From positions 1-46,830 of the forward strand of contig CAMFEK010000009.1 of assembly GCA_945949395.1 (NCBI GenBank): 46,830 bases of DNA, given 5' to 3'. Origin of the DNA: an uncultured Clostridia bacterium (GTDB taxonomy: Bacteria; Bacillota; Clostridia; Christensenellales; Borkfalkiaceae). The position numbers and the translations under genes are program-made. Shown in pieces: positions 34,805 to 43,087 of this stretch (its first letter is position 1; each line of letters opens with the position of its first letter). Below the pieces are notes generated by a model. The model did not search any database and was not told the origin of the DNA. It worked only from the letters and a program-made list of their open reading frames with translations.

Positions 34805-35536
34805 TCAATCCTTTTTGCGGAAACCCGCACCGAGTATTTTTTTCGCGTTGCGAACGCGATCTTCCGTGGGCGGAGAAACGCCCTTCAAGCAATAGTCGTA
34901 GCCGAGCTTTTCGTATTTGACTTCCCCCATCGTGTGATAGGGAAGCACTTCTATCTTTTCCACGTTGGAAAGCGTGTCGGTAAACGCGCGGATCGCCCGC
35001 AGCCATTCGTCCCGATCGGTCAGCTCGGGCACCAACACGTGCCGAATCCACATTTTCACCCCGAGTTCGTCGAGAAACCGCGCCAAAGCGAGGGTATTCT
35101 TGTTGCTCTTTCCCGTGAGGGATTTGCATTGTTCCTCGTCGATGTGCTTGATATCGAGCAGCACCAGATCGGTCGAGCGGAACAAGGGGAGGAAATCCTC
35201 CTTCCTTTTGGCATCGAATAGATAACCCGAGGTGTCCAGACAGGTGGAGACGCCCTCTTTTTTGAGCTTTTGAAAGATTTCCGTCACAAATTCCCGCTGC
35301 AACATGGGTTCGCCGCCGCTCACCGTGATACCACCCTCGTCGCCGAAATAATTTCGGTAACGGAGCACCCTCTTTACGATATCCTCGGCGGAATAGGGAG
35401 TTCCCCCCGCCAGCCAGGAATCGGGATTGTGGCAATACTTGCACCGAAGTGGACAGCCTTGCAAAAAGACGACGAAACGAATGCCGGGACCGTCAACCGT
35501 GCCGAACGATTCAAATGAATGTACATATCCCTGCAT
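34805..35536 (-). CDS. pflA: Pyruvate formate-lyase activating enzyme
   Basis: Radical SAM enzyme that installs the glycyl radical on PFL using AdoMet and a 4Fe-4S cluster. The cluster motif is CPLRCKYC (Cys28, Cys32, Cys35). DGPGIRFVVFLQGCPLRCKY is the classic start region, and VSGGEPMLQ is the GGE AdoMet motif. The 243-residue size is typical. It leads the operon after a perfect promoter, so activase and enzyme are made together; here its target is a separate 78-residue radical domain. Confidence 0.95.
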   Translation of the reverse strand: MQGYVHSFESFGTVDGPGIRFVVFLQGCPLRCKYCHNPDSWLAGGTPYSAEDIVKRVLRYRNYFGDEGGITVSGGEPMLQREFVTEIFQKLKKEGVSTCLDTSGYLFDAKRKEDFLPLFRSTDLVLLDIKHIDEEQCKSLTGKSNKNTLALARFLDELGVKMWIRHVLVPELTDRDEWLRAIRAFTDTLSNVEKIEVLPYHTMGEVKYEKLGYDYCLKGVSPPTEDRVRNAKKILGAGFRKKD

Positions 35537-35602
35537 GCGCTCTCCTCTTCCGCCCCTGTATTCAGTATGCCGTGCGGAAAGTTTTCTATTCTTTGTATTC
35601 TT

Positions 35603-35631
35603 ATTATATCGGAAAGCGTTCTCTTTGTCAA
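35603..35631 (-). promoter_or_regulatory. Promoter of the pfl operon
   Basis: Minus strand: TTGACA (35631-35626), 17-base spacer, TATAAT (35608-35603), both boxes perfect, 67 bases before the pflA start. Confidence 0.88.
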
Positions 35632-36061
35632 CTTATATTTTTTACCATTCCCCCGATGAGAGACAGATAATCGGATATCGGAACGAGCCATTCGCCTCTA
35701 TCGTTTGAAATACTTTACGGAAGAAATCTATTGCCCGTCTCCGTTCCCCGAAACACCCGAACGACAAAGCAACGGTTTCCGCTTTTGGGATATGCACGAG
35801 CAGAACACGGAACAGAAAATTCGGCGGTAGCGGTAGCGTAGCCCGCCGAATAGCTCCCGCCTACTGCGGTGAACGGGCGGTTTCCCGTGTTCGTATTCAA
35901 GGAAGGAAAACTTCGGCTATCGCAAGGTAACGTAGTTCCCCTTGATAGTCTAGATAAAGAAAAGCACCTGCATAGAATTCGAAAGGCAAATCAACACGAT
36001 TATTCTCCCCGTTCTCGGTCATTATCGTTTACAGGAAATCAGGCTTTCGCAGATACAAGCC
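35632..36061. other. Boundary gap before the recombinase, partly decayed coding DNA
   Basis: No complete gene. It holds an inverted repeat ATTCGGCGG (35819-35827) / CCGCCGAAT (35843-35851). From 35954 to 36061 the recombinase frame continues in phase (FERQINTIILPVLGHYRLQE, a typical start of the core-binding domain), but it ends at a TAG at 35951 with no usable start codon. This marks the edge between conserved chromosome and accessory DNA. Confidence 0.6.
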
Positions 36062-36766
36062 ATGTTGAACGATATCCCCCGTGACAACACCCGCAAAAAG
36101 GTTTTCACGCTGTTAAACTGCGCTTTGCAGAAAGCCACGCTCCCCACGATCGGCTATATCAGGCAAAACCCCTGTTACGGGGTAGAATTACCCAAACGCA
36201 AGATAAAAGAACATAGACGGGCTTATACGCTCGTAGAGCAAAATATTCTTCTTTCCGTTCTGCCTGAACGTTACGCCAAAGCCTTCTTCTTTCTCTGCTG
36301 TACGGGTTTACGCCTCGGCGAATTTCTCGCGCTTTCCCCCAAAGATATTGACTTTGAAAACCAAGTTATTCTGATAAACAAGGCTTGCGACAAGAAAATG
36401 AATATCAGTACGCCGAAAACGCTTTCTTCCGTTCGGGAAGTATACTTCGACAAATCTCTCTTCGACGTTTTCCCCTTGGAATATCTCGGCGCTTACACGC
36501 ATAACGGCTTTCATTGTCAATTCGTCCGTACCTTCAAGAAGTACAATATTCAAGGCGTTTGCATACACTCCACCCGCCACACGTTCGCAACGCTCTGCGA
36601 CTTCGTGGGAATACGGGATAAACTCACGCAAGCCATGCTCGGACACGCTACCTTATCCATGACGAAAGATACCTACACGCACTTATATAAAAAGGGAAAT
36701 TCCCCTATTTTAGAGTATGTGGAAAACTTAAAAAACACGCTTGAAAACACCATAAAAATAAGATGA
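36062..36766 (+). CDS. Tyrosine recombinase/integrase, N-terminally truncated
   Basis: Phage- or transposon-type integrase. Catalytic residues are visible: Arg in CTGLRLGEFLAL (about residue 84), HSTRHTFATLCD (His-x-x-Arg), and LGHATLSMTKDTYTHL with the final Tyr. The listed ATG gives 234 residues, but in-frame coding without a start extends upstream to 35954, so the arm-binding domain and the true N-terminus are gone. Normal relatives are 350-400 residues. It faces away from pfl and ends with a hairpin terminator. Probably inactive, a trace of a former element. Confidence 0.75.
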   Translation: MLNDIPRDNTRKKVFTLLNCALQKATLPTIGYIRQNPCYGVELPKRKIKEHRRAYTLVEQNILLSVLPERYAKAFFFLCCTGLRLGEFLALSPKDIDFENQVILINKACDKKMNISTPKTLSSVREVYFDKSLFDVFPLEYLGAYTHNGFHCQFVRTFKKYNIQGVCIHSTRHTFATLCDFVGIRDKLTQAMLGHATLSMTKDTYTHLYKKGNSPILEYVENLKNTLENTIKIR

Positions 36767-36846
36767 GCGCCTTATCGACAAGCCGCGCACAGTCAGGCGC
36801 TCACAATGTAAATAAAATAAACAAAATGAGCAAAGATAATAATATG

Positions 36847-36880
36847 AAAACGGTGACTTGTATTAACAAATCACCGTTTT
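36847..36880 (+). terminator. Terminator after the recombinase
   Basis: AAAACGGTGA (36847-36856) pairs with TCACCGTTTT (36871-36880), loop of 14, followed by T. Confidence 0.75.
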
Positions 36881-36942
36881 TGGCTCTTCTGCACGAAAAA
36901 GCTACACCCTCAATAATTTATTTCACTTTTTGCAAAACACTC

Positions 36943-38124
36943 TTAAATTTCAATTCCCATTTTTGCTAGTCCTCCGGCAACAAATCCTAAAATTGATCCT
37001 GCTTCATCGCAAGTTATGGTCTCATTATGTTCTATATAATAAGTCTCATTACCAAAATTAAAGACGGAAATATAGGCTTCATCATAAGGCTGATTTATTG
37101 AATTTTGACTTTCTTGAAATTTCAGAAAATCAACCCCCGACCAAGACATTTTTTCTCTTTTGGATTTTTTATCTGTAAAATACATACTCGCACCCCTATA
37201 GCAATATACTTTGACTACTTTTTCATTTGCCGCCACTAATAAAACTGCTATAATGTGATCTTTGTGTAATAGATGAAGTTGAGGATATATTTCATTTAGC
37301 TTTGTCGTATCAATGTATTGATACTTCATTACATTAAATACAGTCTCGTTCTTTTTTTCTTCGCCTATAAATATATCATATGTTCCACTATACAAATCCG
37401 TATGTTTATATTCATTAATCGTTTCTTGTCCAATATATTTATTAACAAAATCCTCACCATATGCATCTGTTACAGAATTAAAACAACGATAGAGAATTTC
37501 TTCATCCATAAGCAAAATTGGAAAAGGATCAATTGCAAGACGCATAACGGCAACAACACCAATACAACGACATAAGTACTCCTCAAACTTCTTAATGAAC
37601 GAATCTCTTGATTTTTTCTGGTTGATTGGATGGTTTCGTGAAATATAGAAATGCTGAAAGCCCTGTTTATGGACATACTTATTGAGTTCTGCACTTAATT
37701 GTTTTGCCTCAGCAAAAAATGACGGCATTTTTTCCAACATGTTTTTAAACACGTTGCCATTTTTCATAAGATCCTTTATCATTTGTCCTTGCATCGGAAA
37801 ATCGCTAGTAGACTTCCAATCCATTAAATATTTACTTCTTTCTTCTTCTGGCATATCCGATAAAAATACCATTGTCGTAGACACATCAACGGCAGATCGT
37901 AAAGAATAATAAGCACAATCAAAATAACCTTGTTCAAATAATTCCATTGCATTGATCAACAGTTGTTCCGCTTCCATAATAAAGGTATTACACGAATTTG
38001 CATCAATTCGACCAGACCAGCTATTTTCAATATTTAGCAAATCATCATAATACTTATCTTTATTTGGAATTTCAATTGGATATAGATTTTGACCTTTCCT
38101 ACGATCTAAAAAACACTTTAACAT
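36943..38124 (-). CDS. Hypothetical protein, possible HEPN-like N-terminal half
   Basis: A 393-residue AT-rich gene I do not recognise. Residues about 45-160 are helical: AEQLLINAMELFEQGYFDCAYYSLRSA is a HEPN-like pattern of paired helices, and LNKYVHKQGF (Asn148, His152) resembles the conserved Asn/His at the end of such domains. HEPN proteins are often RNases in defence or toxin systems, so this is only a hint. The C-terminal half (about 240-393) is beta-rich (FNVMKYQYIDTT, YISVFNFGNETYYIEHN), with no known motif. No signal peptide or membrane segment. It stands alone between the recombinase and a decayed remnant. Confidence 0.6.
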   Translation of the reverse strand: MLKCFLDRRKGQNLYPIEIPNKDKYYDDLLNIENSWSGRIDANSCNTFIMEAEQLLINAMELFEQGYFDCAYYSLRSAVDVSTTMVFLSDMPEEERSKYLMDWKSTSDFPMQGQMIKDLMKNGNVFKNMLEKMPSFFAEAKQLSAELNKYVHKQGFQHFYISRNHPINQKKSRDSFIKKFEEYLCRCIGVVAVMRLAIDPFPILLMDEEILYRCFNSVTDAYGEDFVNKYIGQETINEYKHTDLYSGTYDIFIGEEKKNETVFNVMKYQYIDTTKLNEIYPQLHLLHKDHIIAVLLVAANEKVVKVYCYRGASMYFTDKKSKREKMSWSGVDFLKFQESQNSINQPYDEAYISVFNFGNETYYIEHNETITCDEAGSILGFVAGGLAKMGIEI

Positions 38125-38147
38125 CTCCTATTCACCTCTACTATACT

Positions 38148-38414
38148 TTATAATATCTTTGATTTATACGGCTTATCGAGAATCGTCATACCAATCAACC
38201 CTGCTTCGATTGCCGGCGTTAAATAATATTTCCGAAATCCGTCACGGGATTTCAAGTTCAACTTGTCCATCAATTCCTGTGCCGTCATAGGGTACACTTC
38301 CATAACGGATAATAGTGCCGTGATTTGGTTATTGATATGATTATAAAAATTTCTATATCTTTCTGAACAAGAAATACAAAGAGAGCAACGAATACATAAT
38401 CTCTTACAATACAA
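38148..38414 (-). pseudogene. Remnant of a C-terminal winged-helix (Fic or AlbA-type regulator)
   Basis: The last about 50 residues, YPMTAQELMDKLNLKSRDGF and KYYLTPAIEAGLIGMT, match the winged-helix tail found at the C-terminus of Fic-domain and AlbA_2/RecG-like regulatory proteins. There the sequence is usually followed by a short IPDKP-type tail; here it ends LDKPYKSKIL. Everything upstream that would hold the main domain is missing and the N-terminal 40 residues look random (Cys-rich). I regard it as a decayed gene end. Confidence 0.55.
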
Positions 38415-38678
38415 AGCAATCCCATTTCAAAAATAACCATAAATCAACTTGCCAAAAAGAAACAGAATAGAATAAACCCCCGTTTTAACATAACAGGAGT
38501 CCAAAAAATATAAAATTTTGTGTTTAGTTTTAGATTTTAAGTTTTTTAAATATAACTTTTGGGTAAAACAATATTCTATTATTTTAGAAAAAATCGAAAA
38601 AGTTACCTTTTTATAAATATAGATACTACCTACTTATACAATGTTCAAAAGGTTCAAAACACAAGAATTTTTTAAAAA
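38415..38678. other. AT-rich gap, nothing recognisable
   Basis: No gene, RNA or terminator hairpin seen; very AT-rich. Confidence 0.5.
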
Positions 38679-39197
38679 TTATTTTTCAGCCAAATAATGG
38701 CATATATAATTACAAATTTGTTCAAGCTCAAGTGCAACTCTTTGATATTCTTCTACAGTAGTTTCTACTCGCATTATATCTTTCTTTTTCCTTAAATCAG
38801 CTATATCCGAACAACAAATTAAAAGACGTTGCTGATATTTGCAGTAATTTGGAATTCTTTCTTCAAGTTCTTTTGTTGAAAAACCTGATTTTAATTTGTA
38901 AATCCTTTCACGCATGACAAGGCAAAAATAATCCATAGTATCAAAAAATGCTCTATATTCATGTCCCAATGCCTTATCTAGATTTTTAATTTTATATTCA
39001 CTAGATTCATTTGGATTTAAATATCTTATAAAATGATCATAAGCATCTCTAAATTCTTTTATTGGCTGAAGTATAGAATCTAAATCTTCAGAATATTCTT
39101 CACACTTTAGATAATACGTTTTTGTTATTTGATGCAATTCAAATATTCTTATTATTAATCTTTCTTCTTCTGTTTTTACATATAATATATTACTCAT
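38679..39197 (-). CDS. Hypothetical protein with HEPN-like RxxxxH motif
   Basis: A 172-residue helical protein with no recognised family. EFRDAYDHFIRYL (Arg50 and His55) fits the RxxxxH catalytic pattern of HEPN RNases, within a helix as expected; GHEYRAFFDTMDYFCLVMRERI follows. A motif this short could be chance, so this is a suggestion. The start overlaps the preceding small membrane gene by 8 bases, and 39503-39961 lies upstream, so it is the last gene of a three-gene AT-rich operon. In that setting it could be a soluble effector for membrane partners. Confidence 0.6.
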   Translation of the reverse strand: MSNILYVKTEEERLIIRIFELHQITKTYYLKCEEYSEDLDSILQPIKEFRDAYDHFIRYLNPNESSEYKIKNLDKALGHEYRAFFDTMDYFCLVMRERIYKLKSGFSTKELEERIPNYCKYQQRLLICCSDIADLRKKKDIMRVETTVEEYQRVALELEQICNYICHYLAEK

Positions 39198-39489
39198 TTG
39201 ACAATTTTTCTACCATTTCTTCGTATTTTTCCACATCCATTTTTGTCTTATATTTTCCCAAATATAATCTCGCTGAGCCCGTCATACTTTTATTTATCTT
39301 TTTCTCTGTTCCATTACCAACAAATAGTGCCTCATCTTTAAATTCACAATCATTGGCTTTAATCGACAAAGAGTTGTTTTTTTGAGAATAAAATAATCTT
39401 TCTTCTTTCTTCATCTCTAAAACACGAGCAACAATTAAAGCAAAAAATAATAGGACTAATACAATTGACATCACTATAAAAATATCCAT
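39190..39489 (-). CDS. Small single-pass membrane protein, unknown
   Basis: A 99-residue protein with one N-terminal membrane helix (IVMSIVLVLLFFALIVARVLE, residues about 5-25) and a charged cytoplasmic or external tail rich in Lys and Glu, with KYKTKMDVEKYEEMVEKL near the end. No family recognised. It overlaps the HEPN-like gene and starts 13 bases after the multi-spanning gene, indicating cotranscription. Confidence 0.6.
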   Translation of the reverse strand: MDIFIVMSIVLVLLFFALIVARVLEMKKEERLFYSQKNNSLSIKANDCEFKDEALFVGNGTEKKINKSMTGSARLYLGKYKTKMDVEKYEEMVEKLSNE

Positions 39490-39502
39490 AATTTACACCC
39501 TT

Positions 39503-39961
39503 TTATACAATCGAAAACAAATTTTTACTAAGCACATAATCTATTGAAGAAAGACCAAATACAACTATTTGAAAAAAGAAAAAAGTATTTACATTTATCA
39601 TTTCATCCGAAATAAGATTTAAATTAATAATAAGTTTTAATCCACAATAAACTGCGACAAGGCAAAAAGCAAATAAAAAATTAAATATAACATATATCTG
39701 AATTTTTCCTTTTGGCTTTTCTCCAGACAAAACGCATTTTCCTATGATTAAAGATAAAAATGAAGCAGCGACCCATAACAAATCCCCTTCTCTAAAAAAA
39801 GATGCTAATTCTTTTAAATTTCCTTTTAAAATTAAAAGAAATATACCAAAAATCAATAGCGGCAACCCTGCTATCATTGTTTCTAATATTAAATTTGAAT
39901 ATTCAGACTTCTTTGCGATAGGAGATTTTAATTCTATCCTATCCATTTTCATTATACTCAT
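39503..39961 (-). CDS. Small multi-pass membrane protein, unknown
   Basis: A 152-residue protein with four predicted helices at about residues 27-47 (LILETMIAGLPLLIFGIFLL), 61-77, 87-108 and 125-145. The first 20 residues are polar. No family recognised. It heads the three-gene operon whose other members are a single-pass protein and a HEPN-like protein. Base composition is much lower in GC than the chromosome core, so acquisition by transfer is likely. Confidence 0.6.
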   Translation of the reverse strand: MSIMKMDRIELKSPIAKKSEYSNLILETMIAGLPLLIFGIFLLILKGNLKELASFFREGDLLWVAASFLSLIIGKCVLSGEKPKGKIQIYVIFNFLFAFCLVAVYCGLKLIINLNLISDEMINVNTFFFFQIVVFGLSSIDYVLSKNLFSIV

Positions 39962-40356
39962 CTTTTGTCTAATTTTATCCCTTCTATTACTATTTTACTG
40001 CCATCTTAAAATACATTGGTTAAAAAAGAATAATACTTCTCTCGAATAAACATGGGACCAATCATAAATACATAATTAACTCCTACTTGTATTATCCGTC
40101 AAATTAATAAGAAGCTAAATAAGAAATTAAGGCATGCAGCACTTATTATCTCAGGTTAAGAAATTTAATTTTATTTTCATATAACTTATTTTTGTAACTA
40201 TAATTTTCTGTTGCTCACATTTACTCCTGATTTTTACACTAATTTGTGTCAACATATCCAGGCGTATCAAAATTTATTGAATAAAAAACTCTTTTCTAGT
40301 GCTTTCAACAAAGAATCAATTAGACTCTCATAGCTATCAAGCGAACCAAAAATAAA

Positions 40357-40376
40357 GGATGCATTATAATGCATCC
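40357..40376. repeat. Perfect 20-bp palindrome
   Basis: GGATGCATTATAATGCATCC reads the same on both strands, with no T tail, so it is not a standard terminator. It could be an operator or recombination site. Confidence 0.6.
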
Positions 40377-40561
40377 TACCCACAGATTATTTATCGCTTA
40401 ATAGTTGTATGAATCTTTATCTTTAGTAAATTCCATCCAATTAAAAGACGATACGTTCTAGGTAGCTAAAAGCATTTATAACCCATTGGAATGGCAACGC
40501 ATCGATATTAAATTAGTACATCTATTAAATGTTCTTATATATTTTACCATATCTTTTCCTT

Positions 40562-40588
40562 AATGACAATCGTTTTTGTCATTTTTTT
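40562..40588 (+). terminator. Hairpin with T tail near the recombinase genes
   Basis: AATGACAA (40562-40569) pairs with TTGTCATT (40576-40583); T run on the plus strand only. No plus-strand gene precedes it, so its role is unclear. Confidence 0.5.
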
Positions 40589-40605
40589 AAAAAAATTTTT
40601 TTATT

Positions 40606-42228
40606 TTACTCTATTTCTTCTTCAATTTGATAGCCGCCTTTTAATGCGACTATTATTTTTTTATTCGGCATTACCCGAATATAATCTATCAAAATTCTTA
40701 GTACAGAATCCTTATAGACATTATCATCTAACTGCAAATTCTGAATAGCCGTCTTAATTCTCTCTATTTCAAAACTTGTCTCCTGATCATCATTCAAACG
40801 CTCCCTTATAATTTCAATTTGATCTTGCAGAGCAACGACTTGATCGCTCATATTTTTAATCAAATCTATGTAGCGTTGTGGATCGCCTTCCGTATTACTC
40901 AAAAGTTCTACATTCTCTTGGATACGCATTTTTAATTCCTTGATTTTTTCACTCATCGCAAAAATGTCAAGGTTTTCATCTTTGCCTGTCACGCCATAAG
41001 CAAGGTTTGCTTGAATGAGAGAATACGCTTCACTTCCATCTCCGATTGCATCTTTAATTGCACGATATATCGCTCTCCGAAGTTTATCCTCATCGACCGA
41101 AATTGAATCCTTACAAAATTCTCTGCCGTGTTCAATTCGATTGAAACATCTCCACACTATTCTTTTTACGCCATTTCTTGACCATGTTTTCCGACGATAA
41201 GGACTTCCGCATTCTCCGCAAATAAGCAAATCCGTTAAAGCAAACTTACCGCTATATTTCCCTTGCTCGGTCAACGCCTTATCAGACGTTTTTCGGATAT
41301 TGCCACGACGAGCAAGTTCTCTTTGAACACTTTTAAATTCATCTCTTTCTATAATCGCCGGATGGTTATTGGTAATCAGGTACTTTTCCATTTCACCACG
41401 ATTCTTTTTTACTTTCTTCGTAATGCAATTTTCGGTAAAAGTTTTCTGCAAAAGCATATCACCACAATATCTCTCATTCATCAATATATCTTTAATATGA
41501 TTTTTACTCCATTCTTTTTTACCTGTCTTTGTGATATAACCTTGTTCTTCCAAATATTTTTTTATTTGATCTAAACTGTTTCCTTCCATATACAAACGAT
41601 AAATTGTTCTTATGATTTCAGCTTCCTCGGGAACAATCTCCGGTTCTCCGTCTGTCCCTTTTCTATATCCTAATATATTATAGCGAAAAGCGTATGTACC
41701 TGTTTTCATTCTTTGACGGATACCCCAACGCACGTTGGCACTGATATTTTCACTTTCAGCCTGAGCTAACACGCTATGGATACCTATAAACATTTCGCTA
41801 TCCGCTTTTAAAGAATCCAAGCATTGTTCCTCAAAGTACACGCCGACTCCTTTTGCTTTTAGCTGACGTACATATTTTAAGCTATCTACCGTATTACGGG
41901 CAAAACGAGCAACCGACTTAGTTAAAATCAAATCTATTTTTCCTTTATTGCAGTCACGAATCATACGCATAAAGTTATCACGTTTACGGTCACTCGTACC
42001 CGTTATACCTTCGTCAGCATAAATATCTACCATACGCCATTTAGGATTTTTTGCTATGGCGTCCGTATAATAAGCAACTTGTGCCTTATAGCTTTCCAAC
42101 TGATCTTCGGAATCGGTTGAAACTCTACAATATGCCGCCACTCTCAATAATGTATTCTCATTCTTTTGTTTGGATAATAACGGATTTGCCTCTATTTTCG
42201 TTACAACTCGTTTAACTGCCGTTGCCAT
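40606..42228 (-). CDS. Large serine recombinase 1
   Basis: Site-specific recombinase that integrates and excises the element. The resolvase domain starts near residue 28 with RVAAYCRVSTDSEDQ (catalytic Ser37), contains DIYADEGITGT and ARFARNTVDSL; a recombinase domain follows (EAEIIRTIYRLYMEG), then a zinc ribbon (LLICGECGSPYRRKTW, CFNRIEHGREFC) and a coiled-coil tail. The 540-residue size is normal. Start chosen at ATG 42228, with AAGGAGGTTAAA upstream, one base after the previous stop. Paralogous to the third gene of the set. Confidence 0.92.
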   Translation of the reverse strand: MATAVKRVVTKIEANPLLSKQKNENTLLRVAAYCRVSTDSEDQLESYKAQVAYYTDAIAKNPKWRMVDIYADEGITGTSDRKRDNFMRMIRDCNKGKIDLILTKSVARFARNTVDSLKYVRQLKAKGVGVYFEEQCLDSLKADSEMFIGIHSVLAQAESENISANVRWGIRQRMKTGTYAFRYNILGYRKGTDGEPEIVPEEAEIIRTIYRLYMEGNSLDQIKKYLEEQGYITKTGKKEWSKNHIKDILMNERYCGDMLLQKTFTENCITKKVKKNRGEMEKYLITNNHPAIIERDEFKSVQRELARRGNIRKTSDKALTEQGKYSGKFALTDLLICGECGSPYRRKTWSRNGVKRIVWRCFNRIEHGREFCKDSISVDEDKLRRAIYRAIKDAIGDGSEAYSLIQANLAYGVTGKDENLDIFAMSEKIKELKMRIQENVELLSNTEGDPQRYIDLIKNMSDQVVALQDQIEIIRERLNDDQETSFEIERIKTAIQNLQLDDNVYKDSVLRILIDYIRVMPNKKIIVALKGGYQIEEEIE

Positions 42229-42229
42229 T

Positions 42230-43087
42230 TTAACCTCCTTTGTAGCATAGCTCCTTTCCATTTATATATATAGTAGAAATGCTACCGTCTTTTTCTATCA
42301 ATATTTTCTCCACACAGGCTTTCAAATAATCTTCGTCTATTTCTTGCTTTTTTGCCAATTCCATTGATTTCTCTATAAGAAAAGAACCATACGAATCCGA
42401 CTTATTTTCATTACAGGCTTGAAATTTTAAATTTGCACATTCAAGAATCAATCGTTTTATTGATTGAAAACTCGGCTCCTTTGCTTCCGTCATTCTCCGT
42501 ATCTCATTGGTATATCGTAAAATTTCTTGTGTTCTTGAATAATTGGATTGTTCTATTGAAACCTCTATTATTGCAGGATCATCAACAATGCTTTTGTTCA
42601 AACTCATGAGTGCTTGAAAAATTATTTTGTCGTCCGTATAACGATCAATTTTACAACCATTCGCACAATACCATTTCTCACGATTTTTCCATTTACTGCG
42701 ACGCACGATTTTTTCTCCGCATTGCCGACAGTAAACAATTTTCTTTAATTGCAAGATAGCAGGCGACTGTTCTTCCATTTCAAAACTTTTCCCATTTTTA
42801 ATCTCGTTTGCCTGTTCAAATACAGACAAGTCCAAAATTAGAGGATAGCCTTTATCCCCGATATACTTCTTATTTTCAATCATTCGCATGATTGTGGTCT
42901 TATTCCAATTTGTGCAACCCGTATAATATTCTATTCCTTTTTCAACAAGAGAATCCGCTATTCCTTTTAACGTTTCCCCTGCGATATATCGCTCAAAAAC
43001 AGTCCTTACAATTTTCGCTTCCTGCTCGATTATTATGATCTGTCCATCTTTCATTCCATATCCATAGCTATGCAATCTGTTCTTCAC
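42230..43087 (-). CDS. Serine recombinase-like protein without the catalytic domain
   Basis: A 285-residue protein that begins inside the recombinase domain (HSYGYGMKDGQIIIIEQEAK) and keeps the zinc ribbon (YCRQCGEKIVRRSKWKN, WYCANGCKI) and a helical tail, but has no resolvase domain and so no catalytic serine. The GTG start has a GGGAGG ribosome site and overlaps the preceding recombinase by 20 bases. It cannot cut DNA alone and might act as a DNA-binding partner or directionality factor. It is one of a three-gene set with similar domain layouts. Confidence 0.85.
   Translation of the reverse strand: MKNRLHSYGYGMKDGQIIIIEQEAKIVRTVFERYIAGETLKGIADSLVEKGIEYYTGCTNWNKTTIMRMIENKKYIGDKGYPLILDLSVFEQANEIKNGKSFEMEEQSPAILQLKKIVYCRQCGEKIVRRSKWKNREKWYCANGCKIDRYTDDKIIFQALMSLNKSIVDDPAIIEVSIEQSNYSRTQEILRYTNEIRRMTEAKEPSFQSIKRLILECANLKFQACNENKSDSYGSFLIEKSMELAKKQEIDEDYLKACVEKILIEKDGSISTIYINGKELCYKGG

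Larger units (their letters stand above)
39962..40605. other. AT-rich noncoding gap at the probable left edge of the mobile element
   Basis: No convincing gene on either strand. It holds a 20-bp perfect palindrome (40357-40376) and a hairpin with a T tail (40562-40588). As it directly follows the end of the recombinase genes, the element's left attachment site is likely in here, but no repeat partner is visible because the right end is outside the window. Confidence 0.5.

Noticed and set aside
36763..36969. Small frame after the recombinase
   Set aside because: It runs through the recombinase terminator and into the opposing gene; no ribosome site.
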